From: Chloroflexota bacterium
GTDB lineage: Bacteria > Chloroflexota > Anaerolineae > Anaerolineales > Villigracilaceae
NCBI GenBank assembly: GCA_016866215.1
Contig: VGNE01000027.1
Coordinates: 1 to 47,134, forward strand
Direction of reading: 5' to 3'
Length of the DNA stretch: 47,134 nucleotides
The notes below the pieces were generated by a model. That model was not told where the DNA came from, did not search any database, and saw nothing but the letters and a program-made list of their open reading frames with translations. This document shows positions 41,295 through 47,134 of the stretch, one piece after another; position 1 is the first letter of the stretch; every line of letters begins with the position of its first letter. Made by a program: the position numbers and the translations under genes.

Positions 41295-41441
41295 ATGAAT
41301 CTGTCATGCGGCAGTTGTTTCTTCGGCGGACTCGTGCCAATCAAAGATCATGCTGTCCGCGCATTGCGGCTTCATTCAATTGATGTGCCGCTTCTTGATT
41401 GTGAAGTACTTGGTGGAATTGTACTAAATCAAAATTTATGA
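41295..41441 (+). CDS. Possible 48-residue CxxC small protein
   Basis: An open frame from ATG 41295 to TGA 41441 encodes 48 residues beginning MNLSCGSCFFGGLVPIKDHA, with a CxxC pair. GGAGG lies about 13 nt ahead, inside the 3' end of the upstream lipoprotein gene, which is a long spacing. The ATG is two bases after the upstream stop. I recognise no family. It could be a real small protein, a gene remnant or chance. Confidence 0.35.
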   Translation: MNLSCGSCFFGGLVPIKDHAVRALRLHSIDVPLLDCEVLGGIVLNQNL

Positions 41442-41477
41442 TACATTTATGGATAAATTTCACAAAGGCGAGGGCAC

Positions 41478-42095
41478 ATGAACGCAGAAAAAATACCGGA
41501 TATCATCATCGGGCGGCTCCCTGTTTACCTGCGTGCACTGCAGCGCATGGCAGATAATGGGCTCAAGACTACCTCCTCCCAGGAACTTGGGGAACATGTG
41601 GGTATTTCCGCCGCTCAGATCCGCAAGGATATTTCACAGTTCGGCGAATTTGGAAAGCAAGGTACTGGGTATTCAATTGCCTACCTGCTTGATAAACTGC
41701 GCGAAATTCTTAAGGTGGATCGCATCTGGGATGTGGCGCTGGTCGGTGCAGGTGATATGGGGCACGCGCTCGCAAATTATCCGGGTTTTCAAAATCGCGG
41801 CTTTTGCATTGTGGCGATCTTCGATAATAGTGATGAAAAGATCGGTCAAAAAATTGGTGCTTTTGTTGTTCAGGATGCCGATAATATTGTTGAAAGCATC
41901 AAAGCCGCCAACATAAAAATTGCCATGCTCACTGTCCCTGCCATTGCCGCGCAAAGCGTTGCCGAAAAACTGATCCAGGCTGGCGTAAGAGCCATCCTCA
42001 ACTATGCTCCCATCAACTTGAATGTGCCAAATACCGTCAAAGTGCAATACATAGATCCAGCCACACACTTGCAGAGAATGACGTATTATTTGTGA
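41478..42095 (+). CDS. rex: Redox-sensing transcriptional repressor Rex
   Basis: A 205-residue Rex. The N-terminal winged helix (RLPVYLRALQRMADNGLKT ... SQELGEHVGISAAQIRKDIS) binds DNA, and the Rossmann domain starts with LVGAGDMGHALANY at about 89-101. The family senses the NADH/NAD+ ratio and represses fermentation and respiration genes. The conserved FGEFGKQGTGY link is present. AAAGGCGAGGG lies upstream of the ATG. A TTTCACAAA half-site at 41457-41465 could be an autoregulatory Rex operator, but the other half is weak. Confidence 0.94.
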   Translation: MNAEKIPDIIIGRLPVYLRALQRMADNGLKTTSSQELGEHVGISAAQIRKDISQFGEFGKQGTGYSIAYLLDKLREILKVDRIWDVALVGAGDMGHALANYPGFQNRGFCIVAIFDNSDEKIGQKIGAFVVQDADNIVESIKAANIKIAMLTVPAIAAQSVAEKLIQAGVRAILNYAPINLNVPNTVKVQYIDPATHLQRMTYYL

Positions 42096-42128
42096 GATTT
42101 GTAAACACTTGGACAGATAGACACAATT

Positions 42129-42151
42129 CGCCCTGAAGATTATTCAGGGCG
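42129..42151. repeat. Hairpin between convergent rex and lipoprotein genes
   Basis: CGCCCTGAA and TTCAGGGCG form a perfect 9-bp stem with a 5-nt loop between two convergent stop codons. No T-run follows on either strand, so it is a weak terminator or mRNA end stabiliser. Confidence 0.6.
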
Positions 42152-42175
42152 AGTGCGTTATCTGCGCAAATAATA

Positions 42176-42778
42176 CTATTGTCCCGCCACCCTCGTCAGA
42201 TATTCAATCACCTTTTCAAATAGGAGCGTTTTGGCTGACTGTCCTGTACCCGTGCCTGTGGTTTGACCCAATGTGGCGGCAGTAGCTTCGGCGGCGGCTT
42301 TTTCTTCTTCCGTCTTGCCGCTGCCCGAACCTGGGACTTTAGTCACGCCTGGGATGGGGGTTGGCAGGACAACACCATATTCCGCAAAGAATACATTGAG
42401 TCCCGCGTTGGTGATTTGCATTGCAGCAATTGCCTGCAATTGGTCTGCGGTCATCGCGGTTACGATCTGATCTTGGACAGCGGTGAGTTCTTCGCTGGCA
42501 GTGGTGTCGTCCCCGCTCAAATTGATGACTGCCTGCCAGAAGGGAATCAGAGTCTTGGCTTGTTCGGGTGTGACCGCGTTGGCTGTGCCTTCCAGTTTTA
42601 TTGTGCCAAACGCCAGTTGATTGCGCAGGCTGGCGGCGTCGGTAAATTCGGTGGTGAGATATTCGCCCGCGATGGAAGTGGGCGCGGCGGGAGTGACTTC
42701 GGCTGCGGGGGCGCAGGCGTAGATAAAGAATACAGCGAGCAGGGTCAATAGGCTGAGGCGAAAGAGGCTTTTTTTCAT
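42176..42778 (-). CDS. Hypothetical lipoprotein, paralogue 2
   Basis: A 200-residue lipoprotein. The lipobox is FIYACAP near residue 22. A helical domain follows with LRNQLAFGTIKLEGT, then TPEQAKTLIPFWQAVINL and MTADQLQAIAAMQIT, then a linker and a C-terminal helix (LLFEKVIEYL). The gene next to it encodes a protein with the same block order, so they are diverged duplicates. I know no family for it. They are the last two genes of the MacA/MacB-type export operon, which suggests an envelope role linked to that exporter. The ATG at 42778 follows GGAG at good spacing. Confidence 0.8.
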   Translation of the reverse strand: MKKSLFRLSLLTLLAVFFIYACAPAAEVTPAAPTSIAGEYLTTEFTDAASLRNQLAFGTIKLEGTANAVTPEQAKTLIPFWQAVINLSGDDTTASEELTAVQDQIVTAMTADQLQAIAAMQITNAGLNVFFAEYGVVLPTPIPGVTKVPGSGSGKTEEEKAAAEATAATLGQTTGTGTGQSAKTLLFEKVIEYLTRVAGQ

Positions 42779-42791
42779 GATTATCTCCATA

Positions 42792-42822
42792 GGTCTTCGA
42801 GTTCTCCAGGAACTCGGAGACC
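42792..42822. repeat. Intergenic hairpin
   Basis: GGTCTTCGAGTTC (42792-42804) pairs with GAACTCGGAGACC (42810-42822) with one G-U pair and a 5-nt loop. It overlaps the region just upstream of the lipoprotein ribosome site. Confidence 0.65.
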
Positions 42823-42842
42823 TTGTTATTGATGTTACGCAC

Positions 42843-42896
42843 CGTCCCGAAGGTTTGATCGTTTAAACAGGTTTTTTCAAGGAAACCTTCGGGACG
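42843..42896. repeat. CGTCCCGNAGGTT dyad element, copy 1
   Basis: CGTCCCGAAGGTTT and AAACCTTCGGGACG are perfect 14-bp arms around a 26-nt loop. The second arm is followed by TTTT on the plus strand. A sibling with nearly the same arms is at 43527-43580. Confidence 0.75.
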
Positions 42897-42920
42897 TTTT
42901 ACGTAAGGTGATCTTGTTAC

Positions 42921-43493
42921 TTAAGGAATCCGCGCTCGCAACGAGGCAATGACCGCGTCAATTAATGCGGATGTAAGATTGCTTCCACTTCCGCCACTGC
43001 TGGAGGTTGTGATGCCTTCGGCGGCTTGTTTGGTGGCGCGCGCTTCTGCTGACATGCCGCTGCCTTGACCGGGTGTTCCGCCGCCACTACCCAGCGTAAT
43101 GCCGTTGGCGGTAGCCCATTCCTGCATATCGGTCTGCAGCAATTTCATGTTCACAATGGCTTGCAATTGTTCGGGTGTCATGGCGGATTCGATTTGAGTC
43201 AGCAGTGCGCTGACTTCGGCTTGTGCTGTTCCGCCAGATTGTTGTGTACTGCGGAGCGCCTGCCAGAGTGGGACGAGGGTCTGCGCTTGTTCTATGCTGA
43301 TCGCCAGATCGGTCTGGTTCAGTTCTATGGTTCCGAGAGCGAGTTGGTTACGGACTGCCAATGCGCCTTCGTAATCGGCTGGCAGATTCTGACTGACGTA
43401 AATGTCGCTTGTTGGGGCAGTGGCAGCCGTCCCTGAGCAGGAGGCGAGGACGAGGGCGAGGAGAATGACGAAGGGGAGAAAAATCTGTTTCAT
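42921..43493 (-). CDS. Hypothetical lipoprotein, paralogue 1
   Basis: A 190-residue lipoprotein. The lipobox is LVLASCS near residue 19. The same blocks as in the next gene appear in order: VRNQLALGTIELNQTD, then SIEQAQTLVPLWQALRS and MTPEQLQAIVNMKL, then a Gly/Ser linker and a C-terminal helix. No known family. The ATG at 43493 has AAAGGA at adequate spacing; the longer frame to 43523 was not used. It follows the MacB-type permease gene and is preceded by a dyad element. Confidence 0.8.
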   Translation of the reverse strand: MKQIFLPFVILLALVLASCSGTAATAPTSDIYVSQNLPADYEGALAVRNQLALGTIELNQTDLAISIEQAQTLVPLWQALRSTQQSGGTAQAEVSALLTQIESAMTPEQLQAIVNMKLLQTDMQEWATANGITLGSGGGTPGQGSGMSAEARATKQAAEGITTSSSGGSGSNLTSALIDAVIASLRARIP

Positions 43494-43526
43494 GGTTGAA
43501 TCCTTTTTAGTTGAAATTATCAAGAA

Positions 43527-43580
43527 CGTCCCGCAGGTTTTTATTTTGACTGGAATAATTCGAGGTCAACCTGCGGGACG
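43527..43580. repeat. CGTCCCGNAGGTT dyad element, copy 2
   Basis: CGTCCCGCAGGTT and AACCTGCGGGACG are perfect 13-bp arms around a 28-nt loop, followed on the plus strand by eight T. It is therefore terminator-like for plus-strand transcripts, although all genes here run on the minus strand. Confidence 0.75.
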
Positions 43581-43587
43581 GTTTTTT

Positions 43588-44799
43588 TTATTCGCGTCGT
43601 AACGCTTCGATGGGGTCAAGTTTCGCAGCTTGTGTGGCGGGATAGTAGCCGAAGAAAATGCCGACGATGGTTGCCGCGCCGAATGCGAGCGGAATGGACA
43701 TGGGGACGATCTCGGTGCGCATGTCACCAAATGCGCCGAACAGATATGAGCCGCCAACGCCGAGGATGACGCCCACCAATCCGCCAGCCAGGCTGAGGAT
43801 GATGGCTTCGATCAGGAATTGCATCAACACGGTGGATGGACGCGCGCCGAGCGCCTGGCGCAGACCGATCTCGCGTGTGCGTTCGGTGACGCTGACCAGC
43901 ATGATGTTCATGATGCCGATACCGCCGACGAGCAGCGAGATGGCAGCGACCCAGGCTAACAGGTCACGAAAGGCAGCGGTGGTGGCTTCCTGTGTGGCGA
44001 TGATGTCCTGCTGGGTCTGCACGGTGAAGTCAGGTTTGGCGGGGTCAACATCGTGACGCTCCGCCAGTATGGCAGTTGTCTGTGCGATGACGCTGGTAAT
44101 TTGCTCCTGACTTTCTGATTTGAGGTAAATGGTGCGGACGGCATCGGCACGGAGCATGGAGACGGGCATGTATTTCTGGAAGACGATACTGATAGGCAGG
44201 TAGATGCGCCCGTCGTAATCCACGTCAGCTACGATGCCTTTTGGCTCCATCACGCCGATCACGGTTAATTTGGTTGTACCCACAGTGATCGTCTGCCCGA
44301 TGGCGCCCTCTGCGCCAAATAGGTCGGTGGCAATGCCCGCGCCAAGCACAACCAACTTTGCCTTGCGGTCATCTTCATCCACCGTAAAATAACGTCCTTC
44401 GGCAATGGCATAATCGCGCACAGGTGGAAAATCTGCTGTGGTGCCGATGACGGGAATGGATTCCAAAGTCACGCCGCCCACGCGGACATTTTGCGGCGCA
44501 GGGGATTGTTCGGCGGAAATGCCCGTGATGCCCACAACTTGTTCGGCAATGGCAGTCGCGTCATCAAGCAACAAAGTTCGCGATGCGCCAGGCACGCCGC
44601 GCATGGGCGAGACGATGATCAGGTTCGCACCCAGTGCGTTGATCTGTTCGGCAATCGAAGCTTCGGCTCCCGCGCTGACAGCCAGCATGATAATGACCGA
44701 AGCCACGCCGATGATCACGCCCAGCGTCGTCAGAAACGAGCGGACTTTGTTGAGCATCAAGCCTTCCCAGGCTGTGCGAAATATTTTTTTGAGTTTCAT
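43588..44799 (-). CDS. MacB-type ABC exporter permease (FtsX-like)
   Basis: A 403-residue permease. It has an N-terminal helix with LTTLGVIIGVASVIIMLAVSAGAEA, a large extracytoplasmic MacB periplasmic-core domain (about residues 45-240), then three C-terminal helices with the FtsX signature (VGGIGIMNIMLVSVTERTREIGLRQALGAR). Such subunits use ATP hydrolysis outside the transport path to drive substrate or signal across the envelope. Here the ATPase is encoded separately, directly upstream. The start is at the ATG 44799. The cargo is unknown. Confidence 0.92.
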   Translation of the reverse strand: MKLKKIFRTAWEGLMLNKVRSFLTTLGVIIGVASVIIMLAVSAGAEASIAEQINALGANLIIVSPMRGVPGASRTLLLDDATAIAEQVVGITGISAEQSPAPQNVRVGGVTLESIPVIGTTADFPPVRDYAIAEGRYFTVDEDDRKAKLVVLGAGIATDLFGAEGAIGQTITVGTTKLTVIGVMEPKGIVADVDYDGRIYLPISIVFQKYMPVSMLRADAVRTIYLKSESQEQITSVIAQTTAILAERHDVDPAKPDFTVQTQQDIIATQEATTAAFRDLLAWVAAISLLVGGIGIMNIMLVSVTERTREIGLRQALGARPSTVLMQFLIEAIILSLAGGLVGVILGVGGSYLFGAFGDMRTEIVPMSIPLAFGAATIVGIFFGYYPATQAAKLDPIEALRRE

Positions 44800-44834
44800 G
44801 AGTTGTTTTTCCTGTAATGCGACATTTATGTCCG

Positions 44835-45560
44835 CTACGGTTTATGCGAACCTAAACATGGATTGGAACCACTGCGCCCGTCGGAAAGAATGAGTCCATC
44901 TTTGACGCAGATCACTCGTTCAGCATGAGCCGCAATATCTGGCTCATGAGTGACTATGACAATCGTGGCGCCGTTCTTGTGCAGGCGATGTAAAATATCC
45001 ATAATTTCCACGCTGGATTTTGAGTCAAGATTGCCAGTGGGTTCATCTGCCAGGATCAGCGACGGCTGGTTGACCAGCGCGCGCGCAATAGCGACGCGCT
45101 GTTGTTGTCCGCCCGAAAGTTGGTTGGGGCGATGATGAAGGCGATCGCTTAATCCAACTACTTCGAGTGAGGCAATCGCGCGGGATTCGGATTCTGCATC
45201 GCTGAGTTCGTCGTTGTTATAAAGCATGGGCAGCAGCACATTGGAAAGCGCGCTCATACGCGGCAGCAAGTTGAATGACTGAAAGATAAATCCAAGTTTT
45301 TCGTTGCGGATCTCTGCCAGTTCATCCTTGCTCATCTGTCCCACATCGCGCCCATCGAGAATATACTGACCCGACGTTGGACGATCCAAACAGCCGACAA
45401 TGTTCATCAGCGTGGACTTGCCCGAACCCGAATGTCCCATGATGGCGACAAACTCACCGCGCAATACATCTACATTCACACCTGCCAGCGCTTGCACGGC
45501 GGCTTCATCCATGCCGTACACTTTGGTCAACCCTGTAATTTCGATTAGATTATTATTCAT
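44835..45560 (-). CDS. MacB/LolD-type ABC exporter ATPase
   Basis: A 241-residue ATPase. It has Walker [11 protein letters not shown]-loop [11 protein letters not shown], signature [15 protein letters not shown], Walker [17 protein letters not shown] and H-loop [11 protein letters not shown]. The DEPTGNLD pattern is typical of the MacB/LolD/FtsE group. It pairs with the permease that follows after 35 nt and the MacA-like protein that precedes it. GAGG is 8 nt before the ATG at 45560. Upstream lies a heptamer array at 45582. Confidence 0.93.
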   Translation of the reverse strand: MNNNLIEITGLTKVYGMDEAAVQALAGVNVDVLRGEFVAIMGHSGSGKSTLMNIVGCLDRPTSGQYILDGRDVGQMSKDELAEIRNEKLGFIFQSFNLLPRMSALSNVLLPMLYNNDELSDAESESRAIASLEVVGLSDRLHHRPNQLSGGQQQRVAIARALVNQPSLILADEPTGNLDSKSSVEIMDILHRLHKNGATIVIVTHEPDIAAHAERVICVKDGLILSDGRSGSNPCLGSHKP

Positions 45561-45581
45561 CACAACACCTCTAGACCGCTC

Positions 45582-45595
45582 ACTGATTACTGATT
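45582..45595. repeat. Heptamer repeat ACTGATT containing a stop codon
   Basis: Two perfect ACTGATT units are followed by a partial third. On the minus strand the units read TAATCAG and the TAA stop of the MacA-like gene (45594-45596) is the first triplet of one. It is the same sequence class as the CAGTNAY array at 37646. Confidence 0.6.
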
Positions 45596-46856
45596 ACTTC
45601 GTTTCCACTGTGCCGGTGCTAACTACATCACCAACTTTCAAGCCGCTCAAAATTTCGGCATTGGCGAAATCGCGCAAACCCACGGTGACGGGGGTCATAA
45701 CCAATTGTCCATCCGCTTGAACGATGAAGACAGCGTATGAACCTGGGGCTAATTCACGCAGAGCCTGCATCGGGACGATAAGAGTCTTGAGCGACTCACC
45801 CGCGATCACTTCCGCATCCACGGTCATACCAGACATCAGGCTGAATCCCGTTTCTTTGGGCAAGGAAGCCCAGACAACGATTACGGGCGTACCATCCACA
45901 ACTTGCAGGGTCGGCTCAACGATGATCACTTCGCCATCCACAGGCTGATCTGGGTAGGCGTCAAAGGTGAAGGTGACGCGGTTGCCAACCGCCACTTTAT
46001 CCAGGTCGGTTTCATCAAGATAGAAGCGCACCAGTAAATTTTCAGTTGTAGCAATGGTCATGATCGGAGTAGTTCCAACTGTCTGCCCAGCGACCGCGTT
46101 CAGGCTGGTAACAGTGCCATCGAAGGGCGCGATCAGGCGCGTGTTTTCCACAGACAGGCGGGCCTTTTCCAGTTTTGCCATTTCAATTCCCAGCGCAGCG
46201 ATGGGCGCGGTCAATGCCTCAGGTCCCGCTTTGACAATATCGAGCGCGGCTTGGGCGTCCTGCAAAGACACTCGCGCAGATTCAAGCTCAGCGCGGGCAA
46301 GCGCCATGTCTGATTCGTCAATGTAGATCAAGCCCAGGAAATAATCCATTTGGGTCTGTGCCAAATCTTTTTCGGCTTGCGTCGCTTCGGGCTTTTCCAA
46401 TTTCTGTTCCCAATACCATGCATCTAAACCGATTAAATACATGACATGGTTTTCCGTTAACACCAATGCGTCCTGCGCGTTCACCAAAGCGAGTTCAGCC
46501 TGCGCAATTCCCTGCGCGTTGAACAGCGCTTGAAAATCTGACTCAGCTTGAATATTCTCTTCCAGCCGCGCCAACGCCTGTGAAGTTTGCACAGAGTCGC
46601 CAACTGCAACATTCAATTCGGTCAGCACACCCGAGGTGCGGAAGCCCAGGTCTATCTGCTCGGAGGGGAGAACCGTGCCTGCTCCGCTGGCTGTCACAAC
46701 CAAGTCACCCGTGCGGACTTTGGCGGTCTGCAAAGCAGGCGTCTCGATTTCGGCGGTAATGGGACGCGCAAAAAATACAACCGCGGCAATCATAGCCAGC
46801 GCCGCAATGAGTATGATGAAAATCGTTTTACGAGAAAAGCGTTTCGTCTTTTGCAT
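45594..46856 (-). CDS. MacA/HlyD-type membrane fusion protein
   Basis: A 420-residue periplasmic adaptor-like protein. It has an N-terminal membrane anchor (about residues 10-30), a lipoyl/barrel-sandwich half (TGDLVVTASGAGTVLPSEQIDLGFRTSGVLTEL, 47-79), a coiled-coil region (about 90-215) and a second half with LIAPFDGTVTSLNAVAGQTVG and the beta-barrel domain. In a Chloroflexota-like envelope it would act as an accessory of the MacB-type exporter. AAGGAG precedes the ATG at 46856. It is the first gene of a five-gene operon ending at 42176. Confidence 0.92.
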   Translation of the reverse strand: MQKTKRFSRKTIFIILIAALAMIAAVVFFARPITAEIETPALQTAKVRTGDLVVTASGAGTVLPSEQIDLGFRTSGVLTELNVAVGDSVQTSQALARLEENIQAESDFQALFNAQGIAQAELALVNAQDALVLTENHVMYLIGLDAWYWEQKLEKPEATQAEKDLAQTQMDYFLGLIYIDESDMALARAELESARVSLQDAQAALDIVKAGPEALTAPIAALGIEMAKLEKARLSVENTRLIAPFDGTVTSLNAVAGQTVGTTPIMTIATTENLLVRFYLDETDLDKVAVGNRVTFTFDAYPDQPVDGEVIIVEPTLQVVDGTPVIVVWASLPKETGFSLMSGMTVDAEVIAGESLKTLIVPMQALRELAPGSYAVFIVQADGQLVMTPVTVGLRDFANAEILSGLKVGDVVSTGTVETK

Positions 46857-47023
46857 AATAGACTCCTTGGATGTCCTAAATTAGTTTTATTGCGTCAAAT
46901 TTAATTGACAGCCATAAAGATTTCATTATGCTATTGTGAAGAACGTGTAAAGAATTAATTTTGGGAAATTGCGAAGATGGTAAATAAAAACAGGCGACTC
47001 TAAGGCGACCTGAGTTTCTCATT
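46857..47023. other. AT-rich upstream region of the export operon
   Basis: The gap holds no gene I can recognise. On the minus strand TTTACA near 46948 with CATAAT about 15 nt later is a weak promoter candidate for the MacA-like gene. I make no firm call. Confidence 0.3.
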
Positions 47024-47134
47024 TTAGTGTCCTGAATTTAGCTTATTTAGCAGGGCTAGAACCGAGGGTGGGAGCTCTGGTTCAGCAAGCACTTCATTTC
47101 CATTGATGGTCACAATAGCAGATCGAATCGGACG
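47024..47134 (-). CDS. Partial gene running off the right edge (C-terminus only)
   Basis: The minus-strand frame entering from 47134 encodes 36 residues ending in a TAA at 47024-47026. It reads RPIRSAIVTINGNEVLAEP and then ELPPSVLALLNKLNSGH. The composition and lack of stops look like real coding sequence. I do not recognise the family. The rest of the gene lies outside the window. Confidence 0.45.
   Translation of the reverse strand, partial: RPIRSAIVTINGNEVLAEPELPPSVLALLNKLNSGH

Noticed and set aside
43527-43589. Plus-strand terminator evidence for an antisense gene
   Set aside because: No credible plus-strand gene precedes it; the T-run may simply be part of the dyad repeat.

Overview
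The window looks like a chromosomal segment from a Chloroflexota bacterium, most likely class Anaerolineae. This is inferred from gene content and style, not from a marker gene: a Rex regulator, a split TIGR03960/TIGR03936-type radical SAM pair, SH3-repeat lipoproteins with Thr/Pro linkers, a binding protein with TEAPAA linkers, MttB-like and dimethylglycine-dehydrogenase-like proteins, and many short intergenic dyads. Genes are densely packed, usually with a clear AGGAG-type ribosome site. There is one tRNA, no rRNA, no phage, no insertion sequence and no CRISPR array.

Region 1 (1-6005). The left edge holds decayed DNA: a frameshifted KdpD-type DUF4118 fragment and a broken copy of the yjbQ-like gene that is intact at 6383. 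Next comes a compact minus-strand operon of five genes: a small zinc-ribbon membrane protein, a 550-residue membrane protein ending in an alternating Cys-Ala tail, a radical SAM/SPASM enzyme with a PqqD-like N-terminus, a paralogue of that enzyme that has lost every iron-sulfur cysteine, and a methyltransferase. This looks like a protein or peptide maturation system and is the most interesting part of the window.

Region 2 (6383-15709). yjbQ-like and DJ-1/PfpI genes on the plus strand face a minus-strand block: a phosphodiesterase, a spermidine/iron/phosphonate-type ABC importer (ATPase, two permeases, binding lipoprotein), a PiT phosphate transporter with its DUF47 partner, and a non-pyrrolysine MttB-family methyltransferase.

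Region 3 (15858-34153). This appears to be a C1/methylamine and phosphosugar catabolic island. Two FAD/GcvT fusion oxidoreductases of the dimethylglycine/sarcosine dehydrogenase type and two choline-kinase-like kinases lie in inverted orientation around a DeoR-type regulator. With them are an APC permease, a metallophosphoesterase, a PfkB-like protein, a nucleotidyltransferase-like protein, a four-CBS protein, a class II aldolase, a HisC-like aminotransferase, a HAD phosphatase and a Nudix protein. The regulator and the nucleotidyltransferase gene diverge from two promoters that appear to share one palindromic -35 hexamer.

Region 4 (34275-47134). Envelope and housekeeping genes: a bactofilin-like membrane protein, the radical SAM pair with a DinB-like gene between, a PrsW-type protease, tRNA-Arg(CCG), an SH3 lipoprotein, Rex, and a MacA/MacB-type export operon followed by two paralogous lipoproteins. 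A partial gene runs off the right edge.

Across the window, arrays of 7- or 8-bp degenerate repeats sit at gene 3' ends, often containing the stop codon, and frequently flip strand in the middle. One is inside the coding sequence of a radical SAM gene. A longer GTCATTGCGAG dyad family is also interspersed.
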